DNA from: Gelatiniphilus marinus
GTDB lineage: Bacteria; Bacteroidota; Bacteroidia; Flavobacteriales; Flavobacteriaceae
Assembly: GCF_042678305.1 (NCBI RefSeq)
Contig: NZ_JBHUDT010000001.1
DNA length: 64,000 nucleotides
Reading direction: 5' to 3' (one strand)
Within the stretch, counting starts at the first letter, position 1. The number at the start of each line of letters is the position of its first letter. The notes beneath the pieces are model-generated. The model made no database searches. It saw only the letters and a program-made list of their open reading frames with translations, and had not been told where the DNA came from. Positions 1-7,877 of this stretch are shown here, piece after piece. The translations under genes and the position numbers were made by a program.

Positions 1-692
1 GCGAAGGTGTTGTTATTGATGAGCCTGCCTTGGGCGAGGGCTTTCATATAGTAGCACCATGGAACAGAGTTTATGTTTATGAGGTAAGACAACAAGAAAT
101 CACCGAGAAAATGAATGTACTCTCCTCTAACGGTTTGGACATTAAATTAGAGGCTTCTGTTTGGTTTCAGCCAGATTTTAAAAACCTTGGGAAATTACAC
201 CAAGAAAAAAGCGAAATGTACAAAGAGCGTGTTTTGCTTCCTGCTATTCGTAGTGCAGCCAGAAGCGTTGTAGGGCGTTATACGCCAGAGCAATTATATT
301 CTAGCAAACGGGATGCGATTCAACAAGAAATTTTTGAAGAAACTAAAAAAATCGTGCAAGATCAATACATTCAACTAAACGAGGTTTTGGTGCGCGATGT
401 AACTTTGCCATCAACTATTAAAGATGCTATCGAGCGTAAATTAAAGCAAGAACAAGAATCTTTGGAGTACGAATTTAGATTGGTTACCGCCGCAAAAGAA
501 GCCGAAAAACAAATTATTGAGGCCCAAGGTAAAGCCGATGCAAACCGTATATTAAGTGCATCGTTAACCGATAAGATACTTCAAGATAAAGGTATAGAGG
601 CCACCATTAAATTATCTGAATCACCAAATAGTAAGGTAGTGGTTATTGGCTCTGGAGATAGCGGTATGCCAATTATACTGGGCAATCAATAA
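1..692 (+). CDS. Prohibitin/SPFH (band 7) family protein, 5' end cut by the window
   Basis: The reading frame is already open at base 3 and ends with TAA at 690-692, so the N-terminal membrane anchor and part of the SPFH domain lie outside the window. What remains (about 229 residues) shows the SPFH core: an ERVLLPAIRSAARSVVGRYT stretch, a YTPEQLYSSKRDAIQQEI segment, then a long charged helix with AAKEAEKQIIEAQGKADANR typical of prohibitin coiled coils. The family forms membrane-anchored ring assemblies thought to act as scaffolds or chaperones for membrane proteins and proteases; no enzymatic activity is expected. The internal TTG at base 30 is not the start, because homologous sequence continues upstream of it. 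The family call is firm; the exact role is not inferable here. Confidence 0.88.
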   Translation, partial: EGVVIDEPALGEGFHIVAPWNRVYVYEVRQQEITEKMNVLSSNGLDIKLEASVWFQPDFKNLGKLHQEKSEMYKERVLLPAIRSAARSVVGRYTPEQLYSSKRDAIQQEIFEETKKIVQDQYIQLNEVLVRDVTLPSTIKDAIERKLKQEQESLEYEFRLVTAAKEAEKQIIEAQGKADANRILSASLTDKILQDKGIEATIKLSESPNSKVVVIGSGDSGMPIILGNQ

Positions 693-798
693 ACCGTAAA
701 TTAAATTATTCAGTTTTTTTATCGTTATTTTAACAAATAAATAATCAATTATAATTATAATGAAGAAAAACCAATAATTACAAAATTTTTAAGCTTTT

Positions 799-831
799 TT
801 TGGAATTATAAATATTATTTACAGATATTTG
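799..831 (+). promoter_or_regulatory. Candidate Bacteroidota promoter of the his operon
   Basis: TTTG at 799-802 is followed after 21 bases by GATATTTG at 824-831. This fits the Bacteroidota sigma factor pattern of a -33 TTTG and a -7 TAnnTTTG with one mismatch in the -7 box. Transcription would begin about 6-8 bases later, roughly 12 bases ahead of the His leader peptide start at 851. Assignment is by pattern only. Confidence 0.5.
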
Positions 832-850
832 TAACAAGAAAAAACAAAAA

Positions 851-904
851 ATGAAGCCTATTCAAGCACATCATCATTTTCATATTTGCTCTCAAGCGAA
901 CTGA
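851..904 (+). CDS. His operon leader peptide (17 residues)
   Basis: ATG at 851 opens a 17-codon reading frame ending in TGA at 902-904, with product MKPIQAHHHFHICSQAN. Four of residues 7-11 are histidine, a density expected only of a regulatory leader. It lies between the candidate promoter and a strong terminator, directly ahead of hisG. Low charged tRNA-His would stall the ribosome at codons 7-11 (869-883) and change folding of the downstream RNA. The peptide itself probably has no function. No other small reading frame near here shows such a bias. Confidence 0.88.
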   Translation: MKPIQAHHHFHICSQAN

Positions 905-966
905 AGATGTATTGAATAAAATCAGCATATTTTTAAACCCGTTTGAGACCATCAAGCGGGTTTTTT
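891..966 (+). promoter_or_regulatory. His operon transcription attenuator (antiterminator and terminator)
   Basis: The terminator is a 12-bp stem, 935-946 pairing with 952-963, with loop GACCA and a U run at 961-966. The competing antiterminator is visible: CTCAAGCG at 891-898, inside the last codons of the leader peptide, can pair with CGTTTGAG at 940-947, the 5' side of the terminator (one G-U pair). A ribosome that reaches the leader stop at 902 would cover 891-898 and let the terminator form; one stalled on the His codons would leave it free and permit read-through into hisG. This is the classical attenuation geometry, inferred from sequence. Confidence 0.8.
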
Positions 967-967
967 A

Positions 968-994
968 ATTCCCGTTAAAACGGGAATCTTTTTT
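968..994 (+). repeat. Second hairpin with T run between his attenuator and hisG
   Basis: ATTCCCGTT (968-976) pairs with AACGGGAAT (979-987) around a two-base loop and is followed by CTTTTTT. It could be a second terminator, but its sequence belongs to the same ATTCC(C/T)G...AGGAAT palindrome family found between other his genes in this window (1901-1981, 3288-3307, 7033-7100). A further near-palindrome with CCGTTAACGG follows at 998-1007. I favour a repeat element that landed beside the attenuator. Confidence 0.55.
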
Positions 995-1028
995 ATCCCG
1001 TTAACGGATAACAATTAAACTATTGAAA

Positions 1029-1886
1029 ATGAGTAAATTAAAAATTGCAGTGCAAAAATCGGGACGTTTAAACGAAGACTCGATGCGCATTTTAAAAGAC
1101 ATTGGCATTTACATCGATAACGGAAAAGACCAATTAAAAGCCTCGGCCAAAGGCTTTCCGGTAGAAGTGTTTTATCTGCGAAACGGCGATATACCACAAT
1201 ACCTAAAAGATGGTGTGGTAGATGCCGCCATTATTGGAGAAAATGTTTTAATAGAAAAAGGTAATAACATTAAAGTGGCCGAAAAACTGGGTTTTTCAAC
1301 CTGTCGGGTTTGTATTGCCGTACCAAAATCTTCAAATTATAAAACTATTAAAGATTTAGAAGGTAAGCGAATTGCCACATCGTATCCTAATACGGTACAG
1401 GGTTTTTTAAATGAAAACGGTGTAAATGCGAAACTTCATATAATTAACGGTTCGGTTGAAATTGCTCCAAATATAGGATTGGCAGACGCTATTGTCGATA
1501 TTGTTTCAAGCGGAAGCACCTTATTTAAAAACAACTTAAAAGAGGTTGAAGTGATTTTAAAATCTGAAGCTGTATTAGCAGTATCGCCAATTTTAAATCA
1601 AGAAAAACAAGCCATATTAAACACGATACAATTTAGAATGCAATCGGTTTTAAAAGGCCGTAAATCCAAATATATTTTATTAAACGCGCCAAACGAAAAA
1701 ATAAACCATATCATTAACTTGCTTCCAGGAATGAACAGCCCAACCGTTTTACCATTGGCAAAAGCAGGCTGGAGCTCTGTGCACTCGGTTATTGATAAAA
1801 ACGAATTTTGGGATGTTATTGAAGCTTTAAAAGCCAACGGAGCAGAAGGTATTTTAGTTTGCCCAATTGAAAAAATGGTGCTATAG
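1029..1886 (+). CDS. hisG: ATP phosphoribosyltransferase, long form (HisG)
   Basis: HisG joins ATP and PRPP to give phosphoribosyl-ATP, the first and feedback-regulated step of histidine synthesis. At 285 residues it is the long, self-sufficient form. The N-terminal KIAVQKSGRLNEDS and the PRPP-binding VSSGSTLFKNNL (about residues 157-168) are typical, and the C-terminal SVHSVIDKNEFWDVIEALKA region is the ACT-like histidine-binding domain absent from short HisG. No hisZ is seen, as expected for the long form. I chose ATG 1029 over an upstream TTG at 1023 because the family begins at MSKLKIA. It heads the operon, directly after the attenuator, with 110 bases to hisD filled by a repeat. Confidence 0.97.
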   Translation: MSKLKIAVQKSGRLNEDSMRILKDIGIYIDNGKDQLKASAKGFPVEVFYLRNGDIPQYLKDGVVDAAIIGENVLIEKGNNIKVAEKLGFSTCRVCIAVPKSSNYKTIKDLEGKRIATSYPNTVQGFLNENGVNAKLHIINGSVEIAPNIGLADAIVDIVSSGSTLFKNNLKEVEVILKSEAVLAVSPILNQEKQAILNTIQFRMQSVLKGRKSKYILLNAPNEKINHIINLLPGMNSPTVLPLAKAGWSSVHSVIDKNEFWDVIEALKANGAEGILVCPIEKMVL

Positions 1887-1900
1887 TTATTGGTTCTTTT

Positions 1901-1982
1901 ATTTCCGCGTAAGCGAAAATCTAACGATCTCACTAATCATAAAAAGTACTTTGTTTAAAAATATTTCGCTTTCGCGGAAATG
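1901..1982. repeat. Inverted repeat pair between hisG and hisD
   Basis: ATTTCCGCGTAAGCGAAAAT at 1901-1920 and its near reverse complement at 1963-1981 face each other across about 40 bases, so the hisG-hisD spacer can fold into one long hairpin. The same core recurs at the hisA-hisF junction. There is no T run, so it does not look like a terminator; it may affect mRNA stability or translation. Confidence 0.7.
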
Positions 1983-1996
1983 AATAAAAAACAGTA

Positions 1997-3280
1997 ATGA
2001 AAATAATACACAATCCAAAACGAGAGAGCTGGCCTAAAATTTTAAAGCGCCCAACCCAAACCGTAGGCGATATAGAAGGCATTGTAAATCAGGTTTTTGA
2101 AGCCATAAAAAAAGAGGGTGATAAAGCCATTGGCAAGTACACCCAAAAGTTTGACGGCGTTAATTTAAAAACAAATATTGTTGAGTTAACAGACATTGAA
2201 GAAGCAACAGGCAAGCTGTCGGTTGCGCTTAAAAATGCCATAAAAAACGCTAAGCAAAACATTGAAGCTTTTCATGCAGCGCAAAAAACAACCAAAGTCG
2301 AAATAGAAACTACAAAAGGGGTTTTATGCTGGCAAGAAAAACGTCCCATAGAAAAAGTAGGGGTATATATTCCCGGTGGTACGGCACCATTGTTTTCTAC
2401 CGTTTTAATGCTTTGCGTTCCTGCACAAATAGCAGGGTGTAAAGAGATTGTACTGTGCTCACCACCTAATAAAAAAGGCGAATTAGCACCAGAAATATTG
2501 TATGCCGCTAAACTTTGTGGTGTAACAAAAATTTTTAAAACAGGTGGTATTCAAGCTATTGCGGGCTTAACTTTTGGCACCGAAACCATGCCGCAAGTTT
2601 ATAAAATTTTTGGCCCAGGAAACCAATATGTAACTGTTGCCAAACAATTAGCCACAAAATTTGGTGTGGCTATAGATATGCCTGCGGGCCCAAGCGAATT
2701 GTTAGTGGTTGCAGACTATACTGCTAATGCAAGCTATATAGCATCAGATTTATTAAGTCAAGCCGAACACGGTACCGATAGTCAGGTCCTTTTAGTTTCA
2801 ACATCAAACCAATTAATTAATGAGGTTTCAGAAGAAGTTGAAAAACAATTAAGCGTGCTTCCGCGTAAAGCGATTGCTGAAAAATCCATCGCCAATTCTA
2901 AATTGATTTATGTTGAAAATGATGAAATAGCACTGGATTTAATTAATGAATACGGCCCAGAACATTTTATTGTTTGTACTAAAAACGAAGATTTTTATGT
3001 TAATGGTATTTTAAACGCTGGCTCTATTTTTATTGGCGATTACACGCCTGAAAGTGCTGGCGATTATGCCTCTGGAACAAACCACACCTTGCCAACAAAC
3101 GGGGCTTGTAAAGCCTATTCTGGTGTTAATTTAGATAGTTTTTTAAAAAGCATGACCTTTCAAAAATTATCAAAAGAAGGCTTGAAAAACATTGGTGAAA
3201 CCATAGAATTAATGGCAGAAGCCGAAGGTTTGCAAGCGCATAAAAATGCCGTTTCATTGAGATTAAAAGATTTAAAATAA
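1997..3280 (+). CDS. hisD: Histidinol dehydrogenase (HisD)
   Basis: HisD carries out the last two steps of histidine synthesis, oxidising L-histidinol to histidine with two NAD+. The 427-residue length matches the family. Visible signatures are IFGPGNQYVTVAK, PAGPSELLVVAD, SQAEHGTDSQ (about residues 254-263, with zinc-ligand positions), YGPEHFIV (about 318-325, holding the catalytic Glu-His pair) and SGTNHTLPT (about 360-368). It is the second gene of the operon, 110 bases after hisG and 54 bases before hisC. Nothing in the sequence is unusual. Confidence 0.97.
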   Translation: MKIIHNPKRESWPKILKRPTQTVGDIEGIVNQVFEAIKKEGDKAIGKYTQKFDGVNLKTNIVELTDIEEATGKLSVALKNAIKNAKQNIEAFHAAQKTTKVEIETTKGVLCWQEKRPIEKVGVYIPGGTAPLFSTVLMLCVPAQIAGCKEIVLCSPPNKKGELAPEILYAAKLCGVTKIFKTGGIQAIAGLTFGTETMPQVYKIFGPGNQYVTVAKQLATKFGVAIDMPAGPSELLVVADYTANASYIASDLLSQAEHGTDSQVLLVSTSNQLINEVSEEVEKQLSVLPRKAIAEKSIANSKLIYVENDEIALDLINEYGPEHFIVCTKNEDFYVNGILNAGSIFIGDYTPESAGDYASGTNHTLPTNGACKAYSGVNLDSFLKSMTFQKLSKEGLKNIGETIELMAEAEGLQAHKNAVSLRLKDLK

Positions 3281-3287
3281 ATTTGTC

Positions 3288-3324
3288 ATTCCTGCTAAGG
3301 TAGGAATCTCTCGAACTTAGTTCG
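3288..3324. repeat. Short palindromes between hisD and hisC
   Basis: ATTCCTGC...GTAGGAAT at 3288-3307 forms an 8-bp hairpin, followed by a second small hairpin CGAAC-TTA-GTTCG at 3312-3324. The first belongs to the CATTCCTGCG...GCAGGAATC family seen at 7033. The pair fills the 54-base spacer ahead of the hisC start. Confidence 0.6.
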
Positions 3325-3334
3325 CAATATAATT

Positions 3335-4384
3335 ATGAAAACAATATTTAATTTAAACGACATTATTCGTCCAACCATAAAAGCCCTAAAACCGTATTCT
3401 TCCGCACGAGACGAGTTTCATGGCAACAGCGATGCCATGGTATTTTTAGATGCCAACGAAAACCCGTTTGAAAATGGTGTTAATCGTTATCCAGATCCGC
3501 AACAGCGAAAATTGAAATCTATTTTATCAGAAATTAAAGGTGTTTCTGAAAAAAATATACTATTAGGAAATGGAAGCGACGAGGTTTTAGATCTTGTTTT
3601 CAGAGCTTTTTGCGAACCCAATCAAGACAACATCATAACGCTACCACCAACCTACGGGATGTATAGCGTGTTGGCTAATGTTAATGCGATAGAAATTAAA
3701 GCGGTTCAATTAGATGGAAAATTTCAGCCAAAAATTGATGCCATTTTAAAGGCCCAAAATAAAAACACGAAACTGCTTTTTATATGTTCGCCCAATAATC
3801 CCACTGCCAATAGTTTTGACTCAAATAATATTGAAAAGCTAATCGATAATTTTGATGGTATTGTAGTTATTGATGAAGCTTATATTGATTTTTCGAATGA
3901 AGAAAGTTGGATTAAAAAAATAAATGAATTTCCTAATTTAATAGTAACTCAAACCCTTTCAAAAGCATACGGAATGGCAGGAATTAGATTAGGAATTTGC
4001 TTTGCATCAGAAGCTATTATTTCTGTTTTAAACAAAATTAAACCGCCATACAACGTAAACGAACTTACCCAACAAAAAGCCATCGAGCAATTAGCTATAC
4101 CAAATTTAGCAAAAAATCAAATTGAAACCATTCTTAAAGAACGAGAAATGTTAATTTCGCAGTTGCAACAAATAAGTTTTGTTTCAAAAATATATCCTAC
4201 CGATGCTAATTTTGTGTTGGTAAAAGTTGATAATGCCACCAATCGATATAATCAACTTATAGATAAAGGGATTGTGATTAGAAATAGAGCTACCCAACAT
4301 GGTTGCGAAAACTGTTTAAGGTTTACAGTGGGTACTAAAAACGAAAATGAAAAATTGATAAGCGCTTTAAAATCATTAAAATGA
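3335..4384 (+). CDS. hisC: Histidinol-phosphate aminotransferase (HisC)
   Basis: HisC is a PLP-dependent class I/II aminotransferase that converts imidazole-acetol phosphate and glutamate to histidinol phosphate. The 349-residue protein has LGNGSDEVLDLVFRAF near the cofactor phosphate site, SPNNPTAN (about 152-159), IDEAYIDF, and TLSKAYGMAGIRLG (from about 207) with the Schiff-base lysine. The N-terminal FLDANENPFE is also characteristic. Its last four bases overlap the start of hisB (ATGA), indicating translational coupling. Closely related aminotransferases exist, but operon context settles the substrate. Confidence 0.96.
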   Translation: MKTIFNLNDIIRPTIKALKPYSSARDEFHGNSDAMVFLDANENPFENGVNRYPDPQQRKLKSILSEIKGVSEKNILLGNGSDEVLDLVFRAFCEPNQDNIITLPPTYGMYSVLANVNAIEIKAVQLDGKFQPKIDAILKAQNKNTKLLFICSPNNPTANSFDSNNIEKLIDNFDGIVVIDEAYIDFSNEESWIKKINEFPNLIVTQTLSKAYGMAGIRLGICFASEAIISVLNKIKPPYNVNELTQQKAIEQLAIPNLAKNQIETILKEREMLISQLQQISFVSKIYPTDANFVLVKVDNATNRYNQLIDKGIVIRNRATQHGCENCLRFTVGTKNENEKLISALKSLK

Positions 4385-5514
4385 AAAAAGTACTATTTAT
4401 AGATAGAGACGGCACCTTAATAAAAGAACCCGCAGACGAGCAAGTTGATGCCTTTGAAAAGCTAATTTTTTACCCCAAAGTATTTCAGTATCTAGGTAAA
4501 ATCTGTAAAGAACTGGATTTCGAAATCGTAATGGTTACCAATCAAGATGGGTTGGGAACGCCCGATAACCCATCAGAAAAATTTTGGCCCATTCATAATT
4601 TTATTTTAGAAACGTTTAAGGGAGAAGGTATAAAATTTAATGCCATTTACATTGACGAAACTTACGCTAAAGACAATGCGCCAACACGTAAACCCAACAC
4701 GGGGTTGCTTACCAAGTTTTTTTCTGAGGAATACGATTTAGAAAACTCATTTGTAATTGGCGATAGGTTAACCGATGTAGAATTGGCAAAAAATTTGGGA
4801 GCCAAAGGCATTTTTATAAATGATGAAACCCATTTAGGTACCGATGAAATTACAGTTAAACGAGACGAGTTAGACTCTTATATTGCCTTAGAGAGCAACG
4901 ATTGGGAAGTTATTTACGAGTTTCTAAAAAAGGAAGACAGAACAGGCGAGATTGTTAGAAATACCAACGAAACCAAAATAGCAATTCAGCTTAATTTAGA
5001 CGGTACGGGCAAAAGCAAAATTGATACAGGCCTTGCTTTTTTTGATCACATGCTCGACCAAATTGCGCGCCACGGACAATTAGATTTAAACATAAAAGTA
5101 GATGGCGATTTAGAAGTTGATGAGCACCACACCATTGAAGATACAGCGATTGCTTTGGGCGAATTATTCAACAAAACTCTAGGTAATAAATTAGGCATTG
5201 AGCGTTACGGATTTTGTTTGCCCATGGACGATTGTTTTGCACAAGCTGCCATAGATTTTGGAGGAAGAAACTGGCTGGTTTGGGAAGCCGATTTTAAACG
5301 CGAAATGATTGGTAAAATGCCAACAGAAATGTTTTATCACTTTTTTAAATCGTTTACCGATGGTGCAAAATGCAATTTGAATATAAAAGCAGAAGGTACA
5401 AATGAGCACCACAAAATAGAGGCCATTTTTAAAGCCTTCGCCAAAGCCATTAAAATGGCCGTAAAACGCGATGTAGAAAAAATGATTTTACCATCAACAA
5501 AAGGGGTTTTATAA
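4381..5514 (+). CDS. hisB: Bifunctional histidinol-phosphatase / imidazoleglycerol-phosphate dehydratase (HisB)
   Basis: This is a fusion of two pathway enzymes. Residues 1 to about 165 are a HAD phosphatase with the nucleophile motif DRDGT (about 8-12), MVTNQDGLGTP and GDRLTDVELAKNLGAKG. Residues about 190-377 are imidazoleglycerol-phosphate dehydratase with the metal-binding pairs HHTIED (about 250) and EHHKIEA (about 342). The HAD part lacks the zinc-binding Cys/His loop known from E. coli HisB; the equivalent stretch before RKPNTG reads DETYAKDNAPT. The gene overlaps hisC by four bases. The dehydratase acts at step six and the phosphatase at step eight. Confidence 0.95.
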   Translation: MKKVLFIDRDGTLIKEPADEQVDAFEKLIFYPKVFQYLGKICKELDFEIVMVTNQDGLGTPDNPSEKFWPIHNFILETFKGEGIKFNAIYIDETYAKDNAPTRKPNTGLLTKFFSEEYDLENSFVIGDRLTDVELAKNLGAKGIFINDETHLGTDEITVKRDELDSYIALESNDWEVIYEFLKKEDRTGEIVRNTNETKIAIQLNLDGTGKSKIDTGLAFFDHMLDQIARHGQLDLNIKVDGDLEVDEHHTIEDTAIALGELFNKTLGNKLGIERYGFCLPMDDCFAQAAIDFGGRNWLVWEADFKREMIGKMPTEMFYHFFKSFTDGAKCNLNIKAEGTNEHHKIEAIFKAFAKAIKMAVKRDVEKMILPSTKGVL

Positions 5515-5643
5515 AATTCCAAAAAAAAATAAATTAAAATTCCAACCAGTTACACTGAGCTTTGGAATTTAGATTTCGAAACTTGGATTTTGTAATTATA
5601 AGTTTCAAAATCTAAAATTATTAAATAAATAAAAAACAAAAAT
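5515..5643 (+). other. hisB-hisH spacer with a hairpin
   Basis: The 129-base AT-rich spacer contains AAATTCCAA near 5537 facing TTGGAATTT near 5563-5572, a possible 9-bp hairpin without a clear T run. No reading frame is supported. It separates the two halves of the operon but no promoter pattern is convincing. Confidence 0.4.
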
Positions 5644-6225
5644 TTGAAACTTGTAATTATTAATTATGGCGCAGGAAACATAAAAAGCATTCAGTTTGCA
5701 TTTAAACGCTTAGGTTACAATGCCGTTTTGTCCAATAACCCAGATGAGATTATTGCAGCAGATAAAGTAATATTTCCAGGCGTGGGAGAAGCAAGTAGCG
5801 CAATGAAAATGCTAAAAGAAAGCGGATTGGATGTTTTAATTCCAACACTAAAGCAGCCCGTTTTGGGTATCTGTTTGGGCATGCAGCTTATGTGCAAATC
5901 TACCGAAGAGGGCAATACCAAAGGCTTGGGCATTTTTAAAACCCATGTAAAAAAGTTTTCCAATGCGGTAAAAGTTCCACAAATGGGTTGGAATGTAATA
6001 AAAGACTTAAAATCCGATTTGTTTAAAGGCATTGAAGAAAACGAATACATGTATTTGGTTCACAGCTATTACGCCCAACACTGTAACGAAACCATTGCCA
6101 AAACAGATTACGGATTAAATTATGCATCGGCATTGCAGCACAAAAACTTTTATGGTGTACAATTTCATCCAGAAAAGAGTGGTGTTGAAGGTGCTAAAAT
6201 ATTAAATAATTTTATAAATATGTAG
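5644..6225 (+). CDS. hisH: Imidazole glycerol phosphate synthase, glutamine amidotransferase subunit (HisH), TTG start
   Basis: HisH hydrolyses glutamine and channels ammonia to HisF, which makes imidazole-glycerol phosphate and AICAR. The 193 residues show the class I GATase triad: Cys about 77 in LGICLGMQ, and His and Glu in QFHPEKS (about 173-179). PGVGEASSAM holds the oxyanion region. The only start that gives the conserved MKLVIINYGAGNIKS N-terminus is TTG at 5644; no ATG or GTG lies nearby in frame, so a TTG start is inferred. It is followed by a repeat-rich 63-base spacer before hisA. Confidence 0.95.
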   Translation: MKLVIINYGAGNIKSIQFAFKRLGYNAVLSNNPDEIIAADKVIFPGVGEASSAMKMLKESGLDVLIPTLKQPVLGICLGMQLMCKSTEEGNTKGLGIFKTHVKKFSNAVKVPQMGWNVIKDLKSDLFKGIEENEYMYLVHSYYAQHCNETIAKTDYGLNYASALQHKNFYGVQFHPEKSGVEGAKILNNFINM

Positions 6226-6288
6226 TTGTTAGCCTTTAGCCTTTAGCTTTTAGCTAATGGCAAACCGCTAATAGCCAAAAGCTAAAAT
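6226..6288. repeat. TTAGC-rich repeat between hisH and hisA
   Basis: The spacer contains three successive copies of a CTTTTAGC / CCTTTAGC unit followed by an inverted AGCTAAAA arm at about 6281-6288, so TTTTAGCT and AGCTAAAA can pair. It appears to be a short dispersed element rather than a terminator, because no T run follows. Confidence 0.55.
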
Positions 6289-7023
6289 ATGAGAATTATA
6301 CCAGCCATAGATATTATAGACGGGAAATGTGTACGCTTAACCAAAGGCGATTACGGCACAAAAAAAATATATAGTGAAAGTCCGCTTGAAATTGCAAAAA
6401 CCTTTCAAGATTCAGGAATTGAATATTTACACTTAGTAGATTTAGACGGTGCAAAGGCAAAACACATTGTAAACTATAAAGTTTTAGAACAAATCGCATC
6501 TAAAACAAATCTTAAAATCGATTTTGGGGGGGGCTTAAAAACCAATGAAGATTTACATATAGCCTTTAATTCGGGTGCTAGACAAATTACCGGAGGAAGT
6601 ATTGCCGTTAAAGATCCAGAAACTTTTGAAGGTTGGATATCAAAATATGGGGCCACAAAAATTATTTTAGGTGCCGATAGCGATAACGGAAAAGTATCTA
6701 TTAGTGGTTGGATGGAACAAAGTCAAGAGGCGGTTATTCCGTTCATAAAAAAATACCAAAAAAAGAGCATCCAGTATGTTATTTGTACAGATATTTCTAA
6801 AGATGGGATGCTTGAGGGCCCATCAGTAGAATTGTACAAACAAATCATTAATGAATGTTCAAATAGTAGTAGCGGACAATCTATAAAATTAATCGCCTCA
6901 GGTGGTATTTCAACCATTGAAGAATTACCTGTTTTAAAAGCCTTAGGATGCGAAGGTGTCATTATTGGAAAAGCGATTTACGAGAATAGAATTAGTTTAA
7001 AACAATTAGAAAAGTATATCTAA
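6289..7023 (+). CDS. hisA: ProFAR isomerase (HisA)
   Basis: HisA is a TIM-barrel isomerase that opens the ribose of ProFAR to give PRFAR, the substrate of HisFH. The 244-residue protein begins MRIIPAIDIIDGKCVRL with the catalytic Asp at residue 8, has IDFGGGL (about 76-82), and carries the second catalytic region CTDISKDGMLEG (from about residue 164). IASGGIST and GVIIGKAIYE complete the phosphate-binding end of the barrel. A run of eight G at 6526-6533 encodes part of the FGGGL motif, a possible slippage spot. Context and motifs leave little doubt. Confidence 0.96.
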   Translation: MRIIPAIDIIDGKCVRLTKGDYGTKKIYSESPLEIAKTFQDSGIEYLHLVDLDGAKAKHIVNYKVLEQIASKTNLKIDFGGGLKTNEDLHIAFNSGARQITGGSIAVKDPETFEGWISKYGATKIILGADSDNGKVSISGWMEQSQEAVIPFIKKYQKKSIQYVICTDISKDGMLEGPSVELYKQIINECSNSSSGQSIKLIASGGISTIEELPVLKALGCEGVIIGKAIYENRISLKQLEKYI

Positions 7024-7032
7024 TCGAATTTG

Positions 7033-7100
7033 TCATTCCTGCGAAGGCAGAAATCCACTTGATAACTAAAACACTAAGATTTTCGCCTTTGCGGAAATGA
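7033..7100. repeat. Inverted repeat pair between hisA and hisF
   Basis: A TCATTCCTGCGAAGGCAG arm at 7033-7050 and a downstream arm at about 7078-7100, containing TTTCGCCTTTGCGGAAATGA, are near reverse complements, so the 92-base spacer can fold on itself. It is the same family as the elements at 1901-1982 and 3288-3307. Confidence 0.7.
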
Positions 7101-7115
7101 AAAAAATAATTTCCA

Positions 7116-7877
7116 ATGCTAACAAAAAGAATAATCCCTTGTTTAGATATAAAAAATGGTCGCACCGTAAAAGGTGTTAATTTTCTAGATTTGCGCGATG
7201 CCGGCGACCCGGTTGAACTAGCAAAACAATACGCAAACCTTGGCGCAGACGAACTTGTTTTTCTCGATATATCGGCTACTTTAGAGGGTAGGGCCACCAC
7301 TTTAGATATGGTCTTGCACGTTGCCGAACAAGTTAATATCCCGTTTACCGTTGGCGGCGGTATTTCGTCTATCGAAGATGTCGATGCCCTTTTAAAATGC
7401 GGTGCCGATAAAGTTTCGGTTAACTCATCGGCAATAAAACGCCCAGAATTAATTAATGAATTGTCCAATAAATTTGGAAGCCAATGCATTGTAGTTGCTA
7501 TCGATGCCAAATTAGTGGACGGCCAATGGAAAGTGCATTTAGCGGGCGGTAGTATCCCTACAAAATTAGATTTATTTGAATGGGCAAAAGAAGTAGAAAA
7601 TCGAGGTGCCGGCGAAATTTTATTTACTTCCATGAATCATGATGGGACTAAAAACGGATTTGCAAATCAAGCCTTAAAAAAACTTTCTGAAACTTTAAAC
7701 ATACCCATAATTGCATCAGGCGGGGCAGGAAACGTACAGCATTTTATAGATACTTTTAAAGACGGAAAAGCAGATGCTGCTTTGGCCGCCAGTGTGTTTC
7801 ATTTTGGAGAAATCCCTATTCCAGATTTAAAAAAAGAACTAAAAGCTAATAATATTGAAGTACGATTAGCACCCTAA
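7116..7877 (+). CDS. hisF: Imidazole glycerol phosphate synthase, cyclase subunit (HisF)
   Basis: HisF is the TIM-barrel synthase partner of HisH. The 253 residues begin MLTKRIIPCLDIKNGRTVKG with catalytic Asp 11; the second catalytic Asp is in VVAIDAKL (about residue 130). FTVGGGI, SVNSSA and ASGGAGN are phosphate-loop motifs. The C-terminus ends VRLAP: the last two codons and the stop lie in a CCCTAATCCCC repeat element, so a repeat seems to have replaced the original end. It is separated from hisH by hisA, a usual order in Bacteroidota. Confidence 0.96.
   Translation: MLTKRIIPCLDIKNGRTVKGVNFLDLRDAGDPVELAKQYANLGADELVFLDISATLEGRATTLDMVLHVAEQVNIPFTVGGGISSIEDVDALLKCGADKVSVNSSAIKRPELINELSNKFGSQCIVVAIDAKLVDGQWKVHLAGGSIPTKLDLFEWAKEVENRGAGEILFTSMNHDGTKNGFANQALKKLSETLNIPIIASGGAGNVQHFIDTFKDGKADAALAASVFHFGEIPIPDLKKELKANNIEVRLAP

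Noticed and set aside
968..994. Second terminator of the his leader
   Set aside because: It has hairpin plus T run, but the sequence matches a dispersed repeat family; listed as a repeat with the terminator role left open.
1023..1028. TTG 1023 as hisG start
   Set aside because: ATG 1029 gives the conserved N-terminus MSKLKIAVQKSGRL; the TTG adds only two residues.
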